From NCBI GenBank assembly GCA_964460935.1, contig CAYWSM010000021.1, forward strand, positions 1 through 13,899: a stretch of 13,899 bases of DNA. The letters are read 5' to 3'. The notes under the pieces are model-generated. The model was not told where the DNA came from and did not search any database. It saw only the letters and a list, made by a program, of their open reading frames with translations. Positions 1-7,459 of the stretch are shown piece by piece. The DNA comes from DATMXP01 sp964460935. GTDB taxonomy: Bacteria > Acidobacteriota > Terriglobia > Terriglobales > Acidobacteriaceae. Made by a program: the position numbers and the translations under genes. Each line of letters begins with the position of its first letter. Position 1 is the first letter of the stretch.

Positions 1-39
1 GGCAGGTTGCATAAACCACTTCGGCCTCTTTGTCTGTTC

Positions 40-55
40 CCCCTCAAACGAGGGG
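40..55 (+). promoter_or_regulatory. GC-rich hairpin just before the first gene's ribosome binding site
   Basis: CCCCTC (40-45) and GAGGGG (50-55) are perfect inverted arms around an AAAC loop. The hairpin ends two bases before the GGAGAA ribosome binding site (58-63) of the gene starting at 69. No T-run follows, so it is not an intrinsic terminator on the plus strand. It could modulate initiation or be chance. The rest of positions 1-68 shows no convincing promoter. Confidence 0.35.
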
Positions 56-68
56 CCGGAGAACCACG

Positions 69-752
69 GTGAATCAGTTAACGATTTTGATTTTCACGGA
101 CGATCCCGAATTCGCGCACACCTTAACTGCGCGATGGCAGACCGAGCGGACCGTCCCTAACTTTCTCATCAGCAATGAATCACGCTGGGAGGAAGACCGC
201 AAAGTTACCTACGACCTCGCGATCGTCGGGCCGCTTGCAAGTGAGAACCCGGTCGAGGCCATCAAACTCATCGAACTTAATTCCCGCCCGGGCGTGTACG
301 TGTCGTCGCGATCGGTGCAAACGCAAGGGGTGCGCAGCGCTCATCCTCGCGTGCTGGTGCTGAATGACCATGAAGGCTGGGTTAACGCCGCCGTTCTACT
401 GGCTGGAGAAGCGCTTCGCCGAGTCGACGCTACGCAGCGCGCCAAGAAGGCCGAGCAAAATGTCTCGTCGGCGCAAAAACACGCCGTACTGGGGCGCTAC
501 ATGCTCGACATGCGCCATAGCCTTAACAACGCCCTGACCTCGATCATGGGCAATTCCGAACTGCTTCTGCTGGAACCGGGAAAGCTTTCCGCCGACGTTC
601 GCGAGCAAGTCGAGACAATTCATTCCATGTCCATGCGCGTGCACGAGATCCTGCAGCGCTTCACCTCGCTCGAAACCGAAATGCAATTTGCGGAGAAGGT
701 GTCTCACCGTGAGATGAACGTACCGATGCACTCATACGTTAACGGTGATTGA
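69..752 (+). CDS. Pseudo-receiver + HisKA phosphoacceptor protein without a kinase domain
   Basis: This 227-residue protein starts at GTG 69, preceded by GGAG (58-61) at 7-nt spacing. An in-frame TTG at 30 lacks such a site and would add 13 unlike residues. Residues about 3-115 look like a receiver fold: a hydrophobic first strand ends in TDD, and a later strand reads YDLAIVGP, where Gly or Pro sits where the phosphorylated Asp is expected, so it is probably a pseudo-receiver. Residues about 138-205 form a helical hairpin with an H-box, MRHSLNNALTSIMGN, placing the phosphoacceptor at His150 (codon 516-518). The protein ends soon after, with no N, G1 or G2 boxes, so it cannot bind ATP like a histidine kinase. 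It may accept phosphate from CheA or another kinase, dimerise, or be a phosphatase or adaptor. It is the first gene visible before the chemosensory cluster, 114 nt from the CheY gene. Domain calls come from motifs only. Confidence 0.8.
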   Translation: MNQLTILIFTDDPEFAHTLTARWQTERTVPNFLISNESRWEEDRKVTYDLAIVGPLASENPVEAIKLIELNSRPGVYVSSRSVQTQGVRSAHPRVLVLNDHEGWVNAAVLLAGEALRRVDATQRAKKAEQNVSSAQKHAVLGRYMLDMRHSLNNALTSIMGNSELLLLEPGKLSADVREQVETIHSMSMRVHEILQRFTSLETEMQFAEKVSHREMNVPMHSYVNGD

Positions 753-786
753 AATGAGATGAGTCACGCAAGTGACTGAAAACAAA

Positions 787-852
787 GCGAATTTATTTGA
801 GACAAATTCGCCGGAAACGCCGCGAGTGGCGCGGCAATTGCACTTGTCTCAA
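787..852 (+). promoter_or_regulatory. Structured leader before the cheY-like gene (possible pseudoknot)
   Basis: The 114-nt gap 753-866 is dense in inverted repeats. GCGAATTT (787-794) pairs with AAATTCGC (804-811) around a 9-nt loop. That loop contains TTGAGAC (797-803), complementary to GTCTCAA (846-852); the full pair TTGAGACAA/TTGTCTCAA (797-805 and 844-852) is 9 bp. Between them GCCGCG (819-824) pairs with CGCGGC (830-835). The arms form either two alternative helices or an H-type pseudoknot ending 4 nt before the GAGG ribosome binding site (857-860). A further hairpin, AGTCAC-GCAA-GTGACT, lies at 762-777. It could be a translational switch, an RNA-processing site or a DNA operator. The pairing is directly seen; the function is inferred. 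Confidence 0.45.
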
Positions 853-866
853 GTTTGAGGACTGAC

Positions 867-1232
867 GTGTCGCTGAAGAAAGTTCTGATCGTCGACGATT
901 CGATGGCCGAAACCCGGCTGATGGAGTCGGTGCTGAAGTCGGCCGGCTATTGGCCGGTCTCGCTCAGCGACCCGACCCACATCGAAGCGATGCTCGACGT
1001 TGAACATCCGGGACTCATTCTGCTGGATGTCGTGATGCCGCAGCGAAACGGATTCCAGGTGTGCCGCGAACTCAAAAACAACGAAGCGTACCGCGGCATT
1101 CCGGTGGTGCTTGTGACTTCGAAAAACACTCCCAGCGACAAGTTCTGGGGCGAGCAGCAAGGCGCGGACTGGTTCGTTTCCAAACCGTTCACGCCGCAAG
1201 AACTTTTGGGAGCCGTGCAGAGATTTCTGTGA
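867..1232 (+). CDS. Single-domain response regulator, CheY of the PilH/PixH type
   Basis: This is a 121-residue stand-alone receiver with the full active site: Asp10 and Asp11 in VDDS, phosphoacceptor Asp54 in LLDVVMP, Thr84 in LVTS and Lys106 in SKPF. After the fourth strand it carries SDKFWGEQQGA, a signature I associate with PilH, PixH and related CheY proteins of type IV pilus chemosensory systems rather than flagellar CheY. It should be phosphorylated by the CheA encoded downstream and act as output or phosphate sink. GTG 867 is chosen because GAGG (857-860) lies 6 nt upstream; an in-frame TTG at 855 lacks a site and adds four residues. Its stop overlaps the GTG of cheW by 4 nt. The long structured leader suggests its translation may be controlled separately from the first gene. 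Confidence 0.9.
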   Translation: MSLKKVLIVDDSMAETRLMESVLKSAGYWPVSLSDPTHIEAMLDVEHPGLILLDVVMPQRNGFQVCRELKNNEAYRGIPVVLVTSKNTPSDKFWGEQQGADWFVSKPFTPQELLGAVQRFL

Positions 1233-1720
1233 GCGACGAACTACAAGCCGGGCGGGTAACGGAAGCGGTAGAAGCGCCTCCGGTGGAACGGCAGTACTGC
1301 GTGTTCCGCTCCGGGCGCGAGCGCTTCTGCCTGCACGTGCTCGATACGGAGGAAGTGGTCGAGTGGCCGGGATTGACCAAGATCCCGCTCGCCCCAGGCT
1401 TCCTGCCGGGCGTTTTCAATCTGCGCGGACACATCGTGCCGGTGATCGACATTGCGTTCACCGAAGGCCACCGCGCGGATCTTTCGCCGAAGCATGTGGT
1501 GGTCGCTCAGCTTCCGGCGGAAGGCGAACGTAACCAGATTCGCATCGGCATTGCCGCCGATGAAGTGATTGGGACCTACACCACGGCGGAACCGCTGATG
1601 GTGGCTGAAGCTCCACAGGACGTCCCGCACTGTTGCGGCATGTTGCGGTTTGAAGATCGTTTGGCACTGGCGCTGGATTTGAAGAGGCTGATCGAAGCCT
1701 TTCCGGTGCCGGTAATTTAG
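1229..1720 (+). CDS. cheW: CheW adaptor protein
   Basis: The gene encodes 163 residues, normal for CheW, an SH3-like adaptor that couples receptors to CheA in cytoplasmic arrays. It begins at GTG 1229 in a GTGA overlap with the preceding cheY-like stop; longer in-frame reading into 1061 lies inside cheY and is not CheW-like. The fold shows YCVFRSGRERFCLHV as first strands, then the diagnostic PGVFNLRGHIVPVIDIAF segment near residues 61-78, where receptor contact normally occurs, and a closing LALALDLKRLIEAF. The first 20 or so residues are an extra Glu/Ala-rich tail. This is the most canonical of the three CheW-type proteins in the operon, so it is the likeliest partner of the receptor gene that follows after a 155-nt repeat-bearing gap. 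Confidence 0.93.
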   Translation: MSDELQAGRVTEAVEAPPVERQYCVFRSGRERFCLHVLDTEEVVEWPGLTKIPLAPGFLPGVFNLRGHIVPVIDIAFTEGHRADLSPKHVVVAQLPAEGERNQIRIGIAADEVIGTYTTAEPLMVAEAPQDVPHCCGMLRFEDRLALALDLKRLIEAFPVPVI

Positions 1721-1777
1721 TGGCTGGTGGTCAGTGACCAGTGGCTAGAAGTTTCGAGTTTCAAGTTTCGAGTTTCG
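1721..1777. repeat. Two abutting blocks of heptamer repeats between cheW and the receptor gene
   Basis: Four degenerate heptamers start directly after the cheW stop: TGGCTGG, TGGTCAG, TGACCAG, TGGCTAG (1721-1748). After one extra base, four copies of AGTTTCR follow (1750-1777: AGTTTCG, AGTTTCA, AGTTTCG, AGTTTCG). The first block includes the palindrome TGGTCA-G-TGACCA (1728-1740). The rest of the gap to 1875 is purine-rich with loose AAAGCAAGGGC-like reiteration and ends in a strong GGAGG (1866-1870) for the receptor gene. I see no terminator or clear promoter here. Seven-base periodicity keeps helical phase poorly, so slippage-generated repeats are the simplest reading. Confidence 0.75.
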
Positions 1778-1875
1778 CGAGGAACTCAGGGAGATTGAGG
1801 AACCAAAGCTAAGAGCCAGGGCCAAAAGCAAGGGCGAAAGCAAACGGCTCACAGCAGCAGTTCCTGGAGGAAGTT

Positions 1876-3342
1876 ATGAATGGTCGCACGAGTTCGACCG
1901 TATGGACAGTGATCGCGGCAAACACCGCGGCACTGTTGGTGGTCTTGGGTCTGGCGTTCAGCGCCGGCGCCAAGTCGAATGGCGCTGGATTCGCCGAAGC
2001 GATTATGACGGGCACTGGCATTGCCGCGCTCGCGATTGTGGCTGTCGCCGTGATCTTCAGCGTGATGAAGTTGGGCAGTCTTGCCGGTCCGGGCGGAGAA
2101 GTTGAAGCATTCGCCGAAAAGCTTGCGGCGGGCAGCTTTGAGTCACGGCTCGATAGCTCGAGTGAGCTGGCGCAGAGCCTGAATCGCGTGGCCGAAAGAC
2201 TGCAACGCACCACGCGCGATCAAGCCGCGCAGGAATCGTTGCAGCGCTCGGTGACGGAGTTCCTGACCATCGTCAGCCAGATTGCCCGCGGCGATCTTAC
2301 GCTTCGCGGCAAAGTCACGAACGACGCTCTTGGCAACGTGGTCGATTCCGTCAACTACATGCTCGATAACTTCAGCAAGGTGCTCGAGCGCGTACGCAAG
2401 GCAGCTATCGACGTTCAGACGAACGCCAACGATATTTTGATTTCGTCGGAGCAGATGGCGAGCGGCGCTAACCAGCAAGACCAGGAAATCACGAACACGT
2501 CATCGGCCGTCGAAGAGCTGACGGTGTCGATGAAGCAGGTGTCGAACAACGCCGAAGCGAGCGCTGAAGCAGCCCGTCGTGCGTTGGACGCCGCCGAACA
2601 GGGCAACCGTGCCGTGCGCGACACGCTGGAAGGCATGCAGCGCATCCGCGCGTCGGTGCAGGCCACGGCGAAGAAGATCAAATCTCTTGGCGATCGTTCG
2701 CTGGAAATTTCCGAGATCGTCAACGTCATTAACGACATTACGGAGCAGACGAACCTGTTGGCTCTGAATGCCGCTATCGAAGCCGCCCGTGCCGGTGAGG
2801 CCGGACGCGGTTTCGCGGTGGTTGCCGACGAAGTCCGAAAACTCGCGGAACACTCGCGCAACGCCACCAAAGATATTTCGGCCCTGATCAAGTCCATCCA
2901 GGCGGAAACGAACGAAGCCGTGGTCGTCATGGAAGAAGGCACCAAGGAAGTGGAAGTCGGAGCGCGGCTCGCCGATCAGGCCGGCAAGGCGCTGGAAGCA
3001 ATTTCGAGCGTCGTTCGCCAATCGGCGGAACTCGTTCAGGAAATTTCGCTGGCGTCGAAGCAGCAGGTGCGCGGCACGGAGGGCGTGGCGAACGCGATGC
3101 AGATCATCTCCAGCATTACTCGGCAGACATCGCAGGGAACACGCGGCACCGCGCGAACCGTCGAGACGATGGTGAAGCTGTCTGAGCAACTGAACGAAGC
3201 GCTGTCGCAGTTCAAGATTGCGAATAACGGAACGGCGCCGAACGCGGCTGCGCCTGCGTCGGGCAGCGGACGTCCCGAGCTGGTGGCAACGACCGCCGGG
3301 CGGCCCAACGGCAATGCGGGAACGGCACGTTTTAACGGGTAG
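1876..3342 (+). CDS. Methyl-accepting chemotaxis protein lacking a periplasmic sensor domain
   Basis: The 488-residue receptor starts at ATG 1876 with GGAGG five bases upstream. Two hydrophobic helices (about 9-31 and 43-64) are separated by only some 11 residues, so there is no room for an external ligand domain. Two HAMP-like segments follow (about 70-111 and 126-175, the second with IARGDLTLRG). A long coiled coil then carries the conserved hairpin tip around residues 286-325, including EQTNLLALNAAIEAARAGE, the site that binds CheA and CheW. SSAVEELTVS with Glu213/Glu214 is a plausible CheR/CheB modification site. The last 35 or so residues are a Gly/Ala/Pro-rich disordered tail with no NWETF-type CheR tether. 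The stimulus may be membrane state, a partner protein or an intracellular cue. PilJ and PixJ are functional analogues, but both have larger sensory regions. Confidence 0.93.
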   Translation: MNGRTSSTVWTVIAANTAALLVVLGLAFSAGAKSNGAGFAEAIMTGTGIAALAIVAVAVIFSVMKLGSLAGPGGEVEAFAEKLAAGSFESRLDSSSELAQSLNRVAERLQRTTRDQAAQESLQRSVTEFLTIVSQIARGDLTLRGKVTNDALGNVVDSVNYMLDNFSKVLERVRKAAIDVQTNANDILISSEQMASGANQQDQEITNTSSAVEELTVSMKQVSNNAEASAEAARRALDAAEQGNRAVRDTLEGMQRIRASVQATAKKIKSLGDRSLEISEIVNVINDITEQTNLLALNAAIEAARAGEAGRGFAVVADEVRKLAEHSRNATKDISALIKSIQAETNEAVVVMEEGTKEVEVGARLADQAGKALEAISSVVRQSAELVQEISLASKQQVRGTEGVANAMQIISSITRQTSQGTRGTARTVETMVKLSEQLNEALSQFKIANNGTAPNAAAPASGSGRPELVATTAGRPNGNAGTARFNG

Positions 3343-3368
3343 CGACTTTAGATCATTCGTGGGTGAGC

Positions 3369-4262
3369 ATGTCGGTTGCAGCAAAATTTGATATTGAGCC
3401 GAGCCTTACAGAGCACGATCTCAGCGAGATCTCTGCGCTCATAGAAAAGCGTACTGGGATCCTCTTCGACCAATCGCGCGAGCGGTTTTTCTCGACGCGC
3501 GTAAAAGAACACCTGTTCGCGAAAAAGCTGGTGCGCGGAAACGAACTCATCCGGCTCATCAAGGGCTCGAACGTCGAGTATGAAGCGTTGCTCGAGCGCC
3601 TGCTAACGCAGGAAACTTCTTTCTTCCGTTATCCGCACGTTTTCGATGCGATCGAGAAGAAGGTTCTTCCCGAACTGCACGTGAAGAAGTTCTGGGAGAG
3701 CCCGCGCACATTGCGCATGTGGTCGGCGGCATGTTCGACGGGCGAAGAGGCGTATTCGCTGGCGATTACGTTGTCGGAGTCGCTCGATTTCGCCGAGGCG
3801 TGGAACATCCACATTCTTGCGACCGACGTTTCACGCAAGGCGTTGAAGGATGCCGAGCGTGGCGTATATTCGCGCCGGGCTTTAGGCGAATTGACGCCAA
3901 AGCAGATTGAAAGCCATTTCGCGAAAGTCGGCGACCAGTTCATGGTGAAGCCGCGCCTTCGCAATCTTGTAACGTTCGCACAACAGAATCTTATCGAAGC
4001 CACCTACATGGGACGCTTCGACGTCATCTTCTGCATGAACGTGCTGATCTACTTCTCGGAAGAGAAGCGCAAGCACGTGATCAAGCATTTGTACGATGCG
4101 CTCGAACCCGGCGGCTACCTGGTGCTGGGACATGCCGATTCCATTGCGAACGCAGGCATGAAACTCGACACCATCGTTCACCAGGATGTGCGGTTGTACC
4201 AAAAGCCGGTGATGCCCACGGCGCGTTATGCCGTGGCCAGGACAGAAGAGGAGAGCAAGTGA
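3369..4262 (+). CDS. cheR: CheR, chemoreceptor glutamate methyltransferase
   Basis: The 297-residue enzyme transfers methyl groups from S-adenosylmethionine to receptor glutamates for adaptation. The N-terminal helical domain (about 10-60) contains LIEKRTGILFDQSRERFF; the family motif ETSFFRYPHVF precedes the catalytic domain. AACSTGEEAYSLAI at residues 120-133 is the SAM-binding loop. IFCMNVLIYF at about 220-229 is the second hallmark; Met223 replaces the Arg usual in CRNVLIYF. No TPR or coiled extension is present, so this is a minimal CheR. ATG 3369 follows GGTGA at 3362-3366; an in-frame GTG at 3363 would add two residues and cannot be excluded. It lies 26 nt after the receptor gene and overlaps cheA by 4 nt, so receptor, methylase and kinase are probably made together. 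Confidence 0.95.
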   Translation: MSVAAKFDIEPSLTEHDLSEISALIEKRTGILFDQSRERFFSTRVKEHLFAKKLVRGNELIRLIKGSNVEYEALLERLLTQETSFFRYPHVFDAIEKKVLPELHVKKFWESPRTLRMWSAACSTGEEAYSLAITLSESLDFAEAWNIHILATDVSRKALKDAERGVYSRRALGELTPKQIESHFAKVGDQFMVKPRLRNLVTFAQQNLIEATYMGRFDVIFCMNVLIYFSEEKRKHVIKHLYDALEPGGYLVLGHADSIANAGMKLDTIVHQDVRLYQKPVMPTARYAVARTEEESK

Positions 4263-7200
4263 GTTCGGCGGGCCCGGAAATGACCGAGGTCTTCCTTCAG
4301 GAAGCGTCGGAACATCTGCAATTTCTGCGGGAGTACAGCAGCATTTTGCAGGATGCGTATCCGGCGGTGGAGGATCTCGAGCGACTGTATGTCGCCGCGC
4401 ACACGCTGGTGGGCGCATCGGGTCTGTATGGTTTCCCGCGCATGTCCGAAATCGCGGGCAAGCTCTCGCATATTTTCCAGTACGTGATGAACGCCGGCAT
4501 CAGCCAGGAAGCCGCTGCGCCGCTGGTGGAATTCATCTACGAAGCCGTCGCGACACTCGAATCCGATCTGCTGATGATCAGCGCCAACAGCGTTGAGGCG
4601 GACGAGGAAATCGCGGCGTTCAAGACGAAATATCCGTTCGCATTCCAGGCAAATGAAACCGCCGCGCCGGCGCAACCTGCACCGGCAACTGCGTCTGACA
4701 GGGATCAGAACGTATCAGGAACCGAGCCTAACGGCCAGGGACAGACCGATTTTGGAATCCCAGTCACAGGTTCTGAAGAACCAGAGCCGACGCCGGCGGT
4801 GGTTCCCACACCTGCGATTCCCGACCTCGAACCCGACGGGGAAGTGCCGCAGGAAGTGCTCGAATTCTTTGTTCCAGAAGTTGAGGAGCACCTGCAGGTT
4901 GTAACGGAATGCTTACTGGCGCTCGAGACCAGCCCGAATCCGGATGAAATTCACCGGTTGTTCCGGGCGATGCACACGATTAAAGGCTCGGCGGCCCAGG
5001 TCGGATTGCAGCGCATTTCGCGCGTGGCGCATCGTGCCGAGGACCTGATCGGACACCTGCGCGACGGGGAACTGCATCCCAGCGCGGCGATTATCGACAT
5101 CTGCCTGGAAGCGGTGGATGCGCTGAAGAAGTTCCTCTACCAGCAGTGGCCTGACGAGCCCACGATGCAGGCCAGCGTGAAGTCGCTGCTGACGCGGATT
5201 GCGAAGCTGGCGCCGGACGGAGCCGGAGAATCTGGGCAAGCAGTTGGCTCGACAGAGCCGGACGGGCTTGGAAGCCCGGTCCCACACTTGGAAGAGCAAC
5301 CTTTACAGGAACAGCCTTCTTCCCCCGAAGTCACTGCTCCTCTGCCGGTCGCTGAGCTGCCAGAGGCCGACCCCGACCACGAGTCAGAAGCTGTCGCAAA
5401 GAAAGCGCCGACGGCGACACCGCAATCGAAGTCAGTCCGCATCGCTCTTGAACGCCTCGATCGCATGATGAACGCGGTCGGCGAACTGGTCATCAACCGT
5501 ACGCGCATGCTCGGCCGCGTCGCGGAACTCGAACGTCTTGCGGATGTGCTGAACTTCTCCAAGGCGCGCATGAGCGACAAGATCGCTGAGTTCCAGGAGA
5601 AGTACGAGTTCAACCAGATGCCGCGCACGGGCGCGCCGAGCCGTTCTCCGGCGCCGTTTACTCCGGCGTTTGGCAGTCCGCTGGTCAGCTCCGATACGGC
5701 GTTCGGAGGCAGCGATCCGTTCCCGTTCCGCGGAGGCTATTCGAGTTACTCGCACTCGTTCGATTCGTCGCTGGCCGAGTTCAGCGAACTCGAGATGGAC
5801 CGCTACGACGAGTTCAATATCCTGTCACGGTCGTTGACGGAGATATCGGCGGACATCACCGAAGTTCTCAGCCAGCTCGACGGGTTTGTGCGGCGGGTTG
5901 ACGGCGACATCGACGAGTTCACCAAGCTCGCGCACCGCCTGCAGGACGAAATCACGCAGGCGCGTATGGTGCCGATCGGCAATTTGTACACGCGCATTGC
6001 CCGTACCGCGCGCGATGCGGCCAAGGCCGCCAACAAGCTGATCGAGTTGCAACTCGAAGGCGCAGAGACCGAACTCGACAACAACATCATTCAGCAGATC
6101 GCCGATCCGTTGCTGCACCTGGTGCGCAACTCGGTGGCCCACGGCATCGAGAAAGCTGAAGACCGTTACTCGTCCGGCAAGCCCGATCACGGTAACGTCA
6201 TCGTTAGGGCCTATCATCGCGGCAACCATATCTACATCGAAGTGGAAGATGACGGCCGGGGCATGGACTACGAAAAGATCCGCGCCACCGGTATCGACCT
6301 TGGCCTGATCACCGCCGAGCAAGGCGCACAGATGGGCGAGCGCGAATTGCTGGAACTCATCTTCCATCCGGGATTTTCGACCGCTCCGCGCAAAACCGAA
6401 CTCGCCGGACGCGGCGTTGGACTCGACGTCGTGCGCGCGAACGTTACGGCGCTGAACGGCGAAATCGATATCGATACCCAGAAGGGACTTGGCACACGAT
6501 TCACGCTGAAAGTCCCATTGACGTTAATCATTTCGCAGGCGCTATTTGTACGGTGCGGAGACAACCAGTTCGCCTTCCCGCTGTCGTTTGTCGAAGAGAT
6601 TCGGCGCATCTCCGATCCCGAGATCGAAGAGGTCGGCGGCAAGCTGTTGACGAAAGTTCGCGACGTCGTCACCGAAGTGGTCCGTTTGGATAAGGAACTC
6701 GGCATGCCTCCGATCGAGCCGATGAACGGCTTCTACCGCCTGGTGCTGGTAAATATCGGAGGACGACAGGTCGGCGTGGTTGTCGAAGAAGTCCTGCGCA
6801 AAGACGAAATCGTCATCAAGAATCTCGGCGAGTACTTACGTAATGTGAAGCTATTTCCGGGAGCAACGATTGCCCCCGATGGAAGCCTCATATTGCTGGT
6901 TGACCTCAACCGACTCGTTGCCGGCGAAGCCATGGAGAAGCGTCCGCTGATGCTCTCGAACGCGATCTCGCGCATGTTCGCTCCGGGCGCGATGGCGGTT
7001 GCCGCCGGGCACATCCCGCAGGAAGCGATCGTTCCGGTGGCGCCGGAGAAAGTTATCGTGCTCGCCGACGATTCCATCAGCGTGCGCAAATTCGTTGGAC
7101 GCATGCTCGAAAAAGCAGGTTATCGCGTGAAGCTCGCATGCGACGGGCTCGAAGCGCTGGAGATCGTCTCGCAAGGCGGAGTGGACCTCATCATCAGCGA

Positions 7201-7453
7201 TCTCGAAATGCCGCGCACCAACGGTTACGAGTTACTGATGCACCTGCGCCAGAATCCGGCGGTGAAAGATATTCCGGTGATGGTGGTGACTTCGCGCGCG
7301 GGCGAAAAGCATCGCGAACGCGCCATCGCCGAAGGCGCACGTGGCTTCCTGGTGAAGCCGGTGCAGGAAGATCAGTTGATCGCTAGCGTGGCTGGCTTGA
7401 TTGGCAGTGCGAAACCACAATCGCCGATGTCGGTGGCGAGTGTGAGTGCATAA
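4259..7453 (+). CDS. cheA: CheA hybrid histidine kinase (two HPt domains and a C-terminal receiver)
   Basis: The 1064-residue central kinase starts at GTG 4259, inside the cheR stop (GTGA), with GAGGAGA just upstream. HPt1 (about 5-115) has His48 in AAHTLVGASG, with Val where the usual Lys stands. An acidic Pro-rich linker leads to HPt2 (about 198-305), with canonical AMHTIKGSA and His239. A second linker precedes the dimerisation domain from 393 (ERLDRMMNAVGELVINR), interrupted by a Ser/Pro/Gly/Phe-rich insert at about 455-520. The ATPase domain has the N box LVRNSVAHGIE (Asn624; Ala627 replaces the usual Asp), DDGRG (664-668) and GRGVGLD (717-723). A CheW-like domain spans about 755-895. 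The final receiver (930-1055) is intact: Asp937/938, Asp981, Lys1033. This resembles ChpA/PilL and PixL rather than flagellar CheA. The attached receiver suggests internal phosphotransfer or a sink. Confidence 0.96.
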   Translation: MSSAGPEMTEVFLQEASEHLQFLREYSSILQDAYPAVEDLERLYVAAHTLVGASGLYGFPRMSEIAGKLSHIFQYVMNAGISQEAAAPLVEFIYEAVATLESDLLMISANSVEADEEIAAFKTKYPFAFQANETAAPAQPAPATASDRDQNVSGTEPNGQGQTDFGIPVTGSEEPEPTPAVVPTPAIPDLEPDGEVPQEVLEFFVPEVEEHLQVVTECLLALETSPNPDEIHRLFRAMHTIKGSAAQVGLQRISRVAHRAEDLIGHLRDGELHPSAAIIDICLEAVDALKKFLYQQWPDEPTMQASVKSLLTRIAKLAPDGAGESGQAVGSTEPDGLGSPVPHLEEQPLQEQPSSPEVTAPLPVAELPEADPDHESEAVAKKAPTATPQSKSVRIALERLDRMMNAVGELVINRTRMLGRVAELERLADVLNFSKARMSDKIAEFQEKYEFNQMPRTGAPSRSPAPFTPAFGSPLVSSDTAFGGSDPFPFRGGYSSYSHSFDSSLAEFSELEMDRYDEFNILSRSLTEISADITEVLSQLDGFVRRVDGDIDEFTKLAHRLQDEITQARMVPIGNLYTRIARTARDAAKAANKLIELQLEGAETELDNNIIQQIADPLLHLVRNSVAHGIEKAEDRYSSGKPDHGNVIVRAYHRGNHIYIEVEDDGRGMDYEKIRATGIDLGLITAEQGAQMGERELLELIFHPGFSTAPRKTELAGRGVGLDVVRANVTALNGEIDIDTQKGLGTRFTLKVPLTLIISQALFVRCGDNQFAFPLSFVEEIRRISDPEIEEVGGKLLTKVRDVVTEVVRLDKELGMPPIEPMNGFYRLVLVNIGGRQVGVVVEEVLRKDEIVIKNLGEYLRNVKLFPGATIAPDGSLILLVDLNRLVAGEAMEKRPLMLSNAISRMFAPGAMAVAAGHIPQEAIVPVAPEKVIVLADDSISVRKFVGRMLEKAGYRVKLACDGLEALEIVSQGGVDLIISDLEMPRTNGYELLMHLRQNPAVKDIPVMVVTSRAGEKHRERAIAEGARGFLVKPVQEDQLIASVAGLIGSAKPQSPMSVASVSA

Positions 7454-7459
7454 GGAAAC

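Noticed and set aside
30..68. TTG start at 30 for the first gene
   Set aside because: It would translate the 40-55 hairpin and the GGAGAA site. GTG 69 has a well-spaced ribosome binding site and starts directly at the first receiver-like strand.
1061..1228. Longer cheW reading frame inside the cheY-like gene
   Set aside because: The extra residues are not CheW-like and lie wholly within an intact receiver gene. GTG 1229 gives a standard-length CheW with a coupled start.
1721..1777. CRISPR array
   Set aside because: The units are 7 nt with no spacers, so this is a short tandem repeat.
2500..3384. Long minus-strand open frame opposite the receptor gene
   Set aside because: It is Arg/His/Leu-rich and has no domain. 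The plus strand has unmistakable receptor motifs. High GC makes long antisense frames common.
4259..7453. Possible frameshift or gene fusion in the very long CheA
   Set aside because: All domains are in one frame and in the order known for pilus-type CheA, and the linkers are plausible disordered segments.
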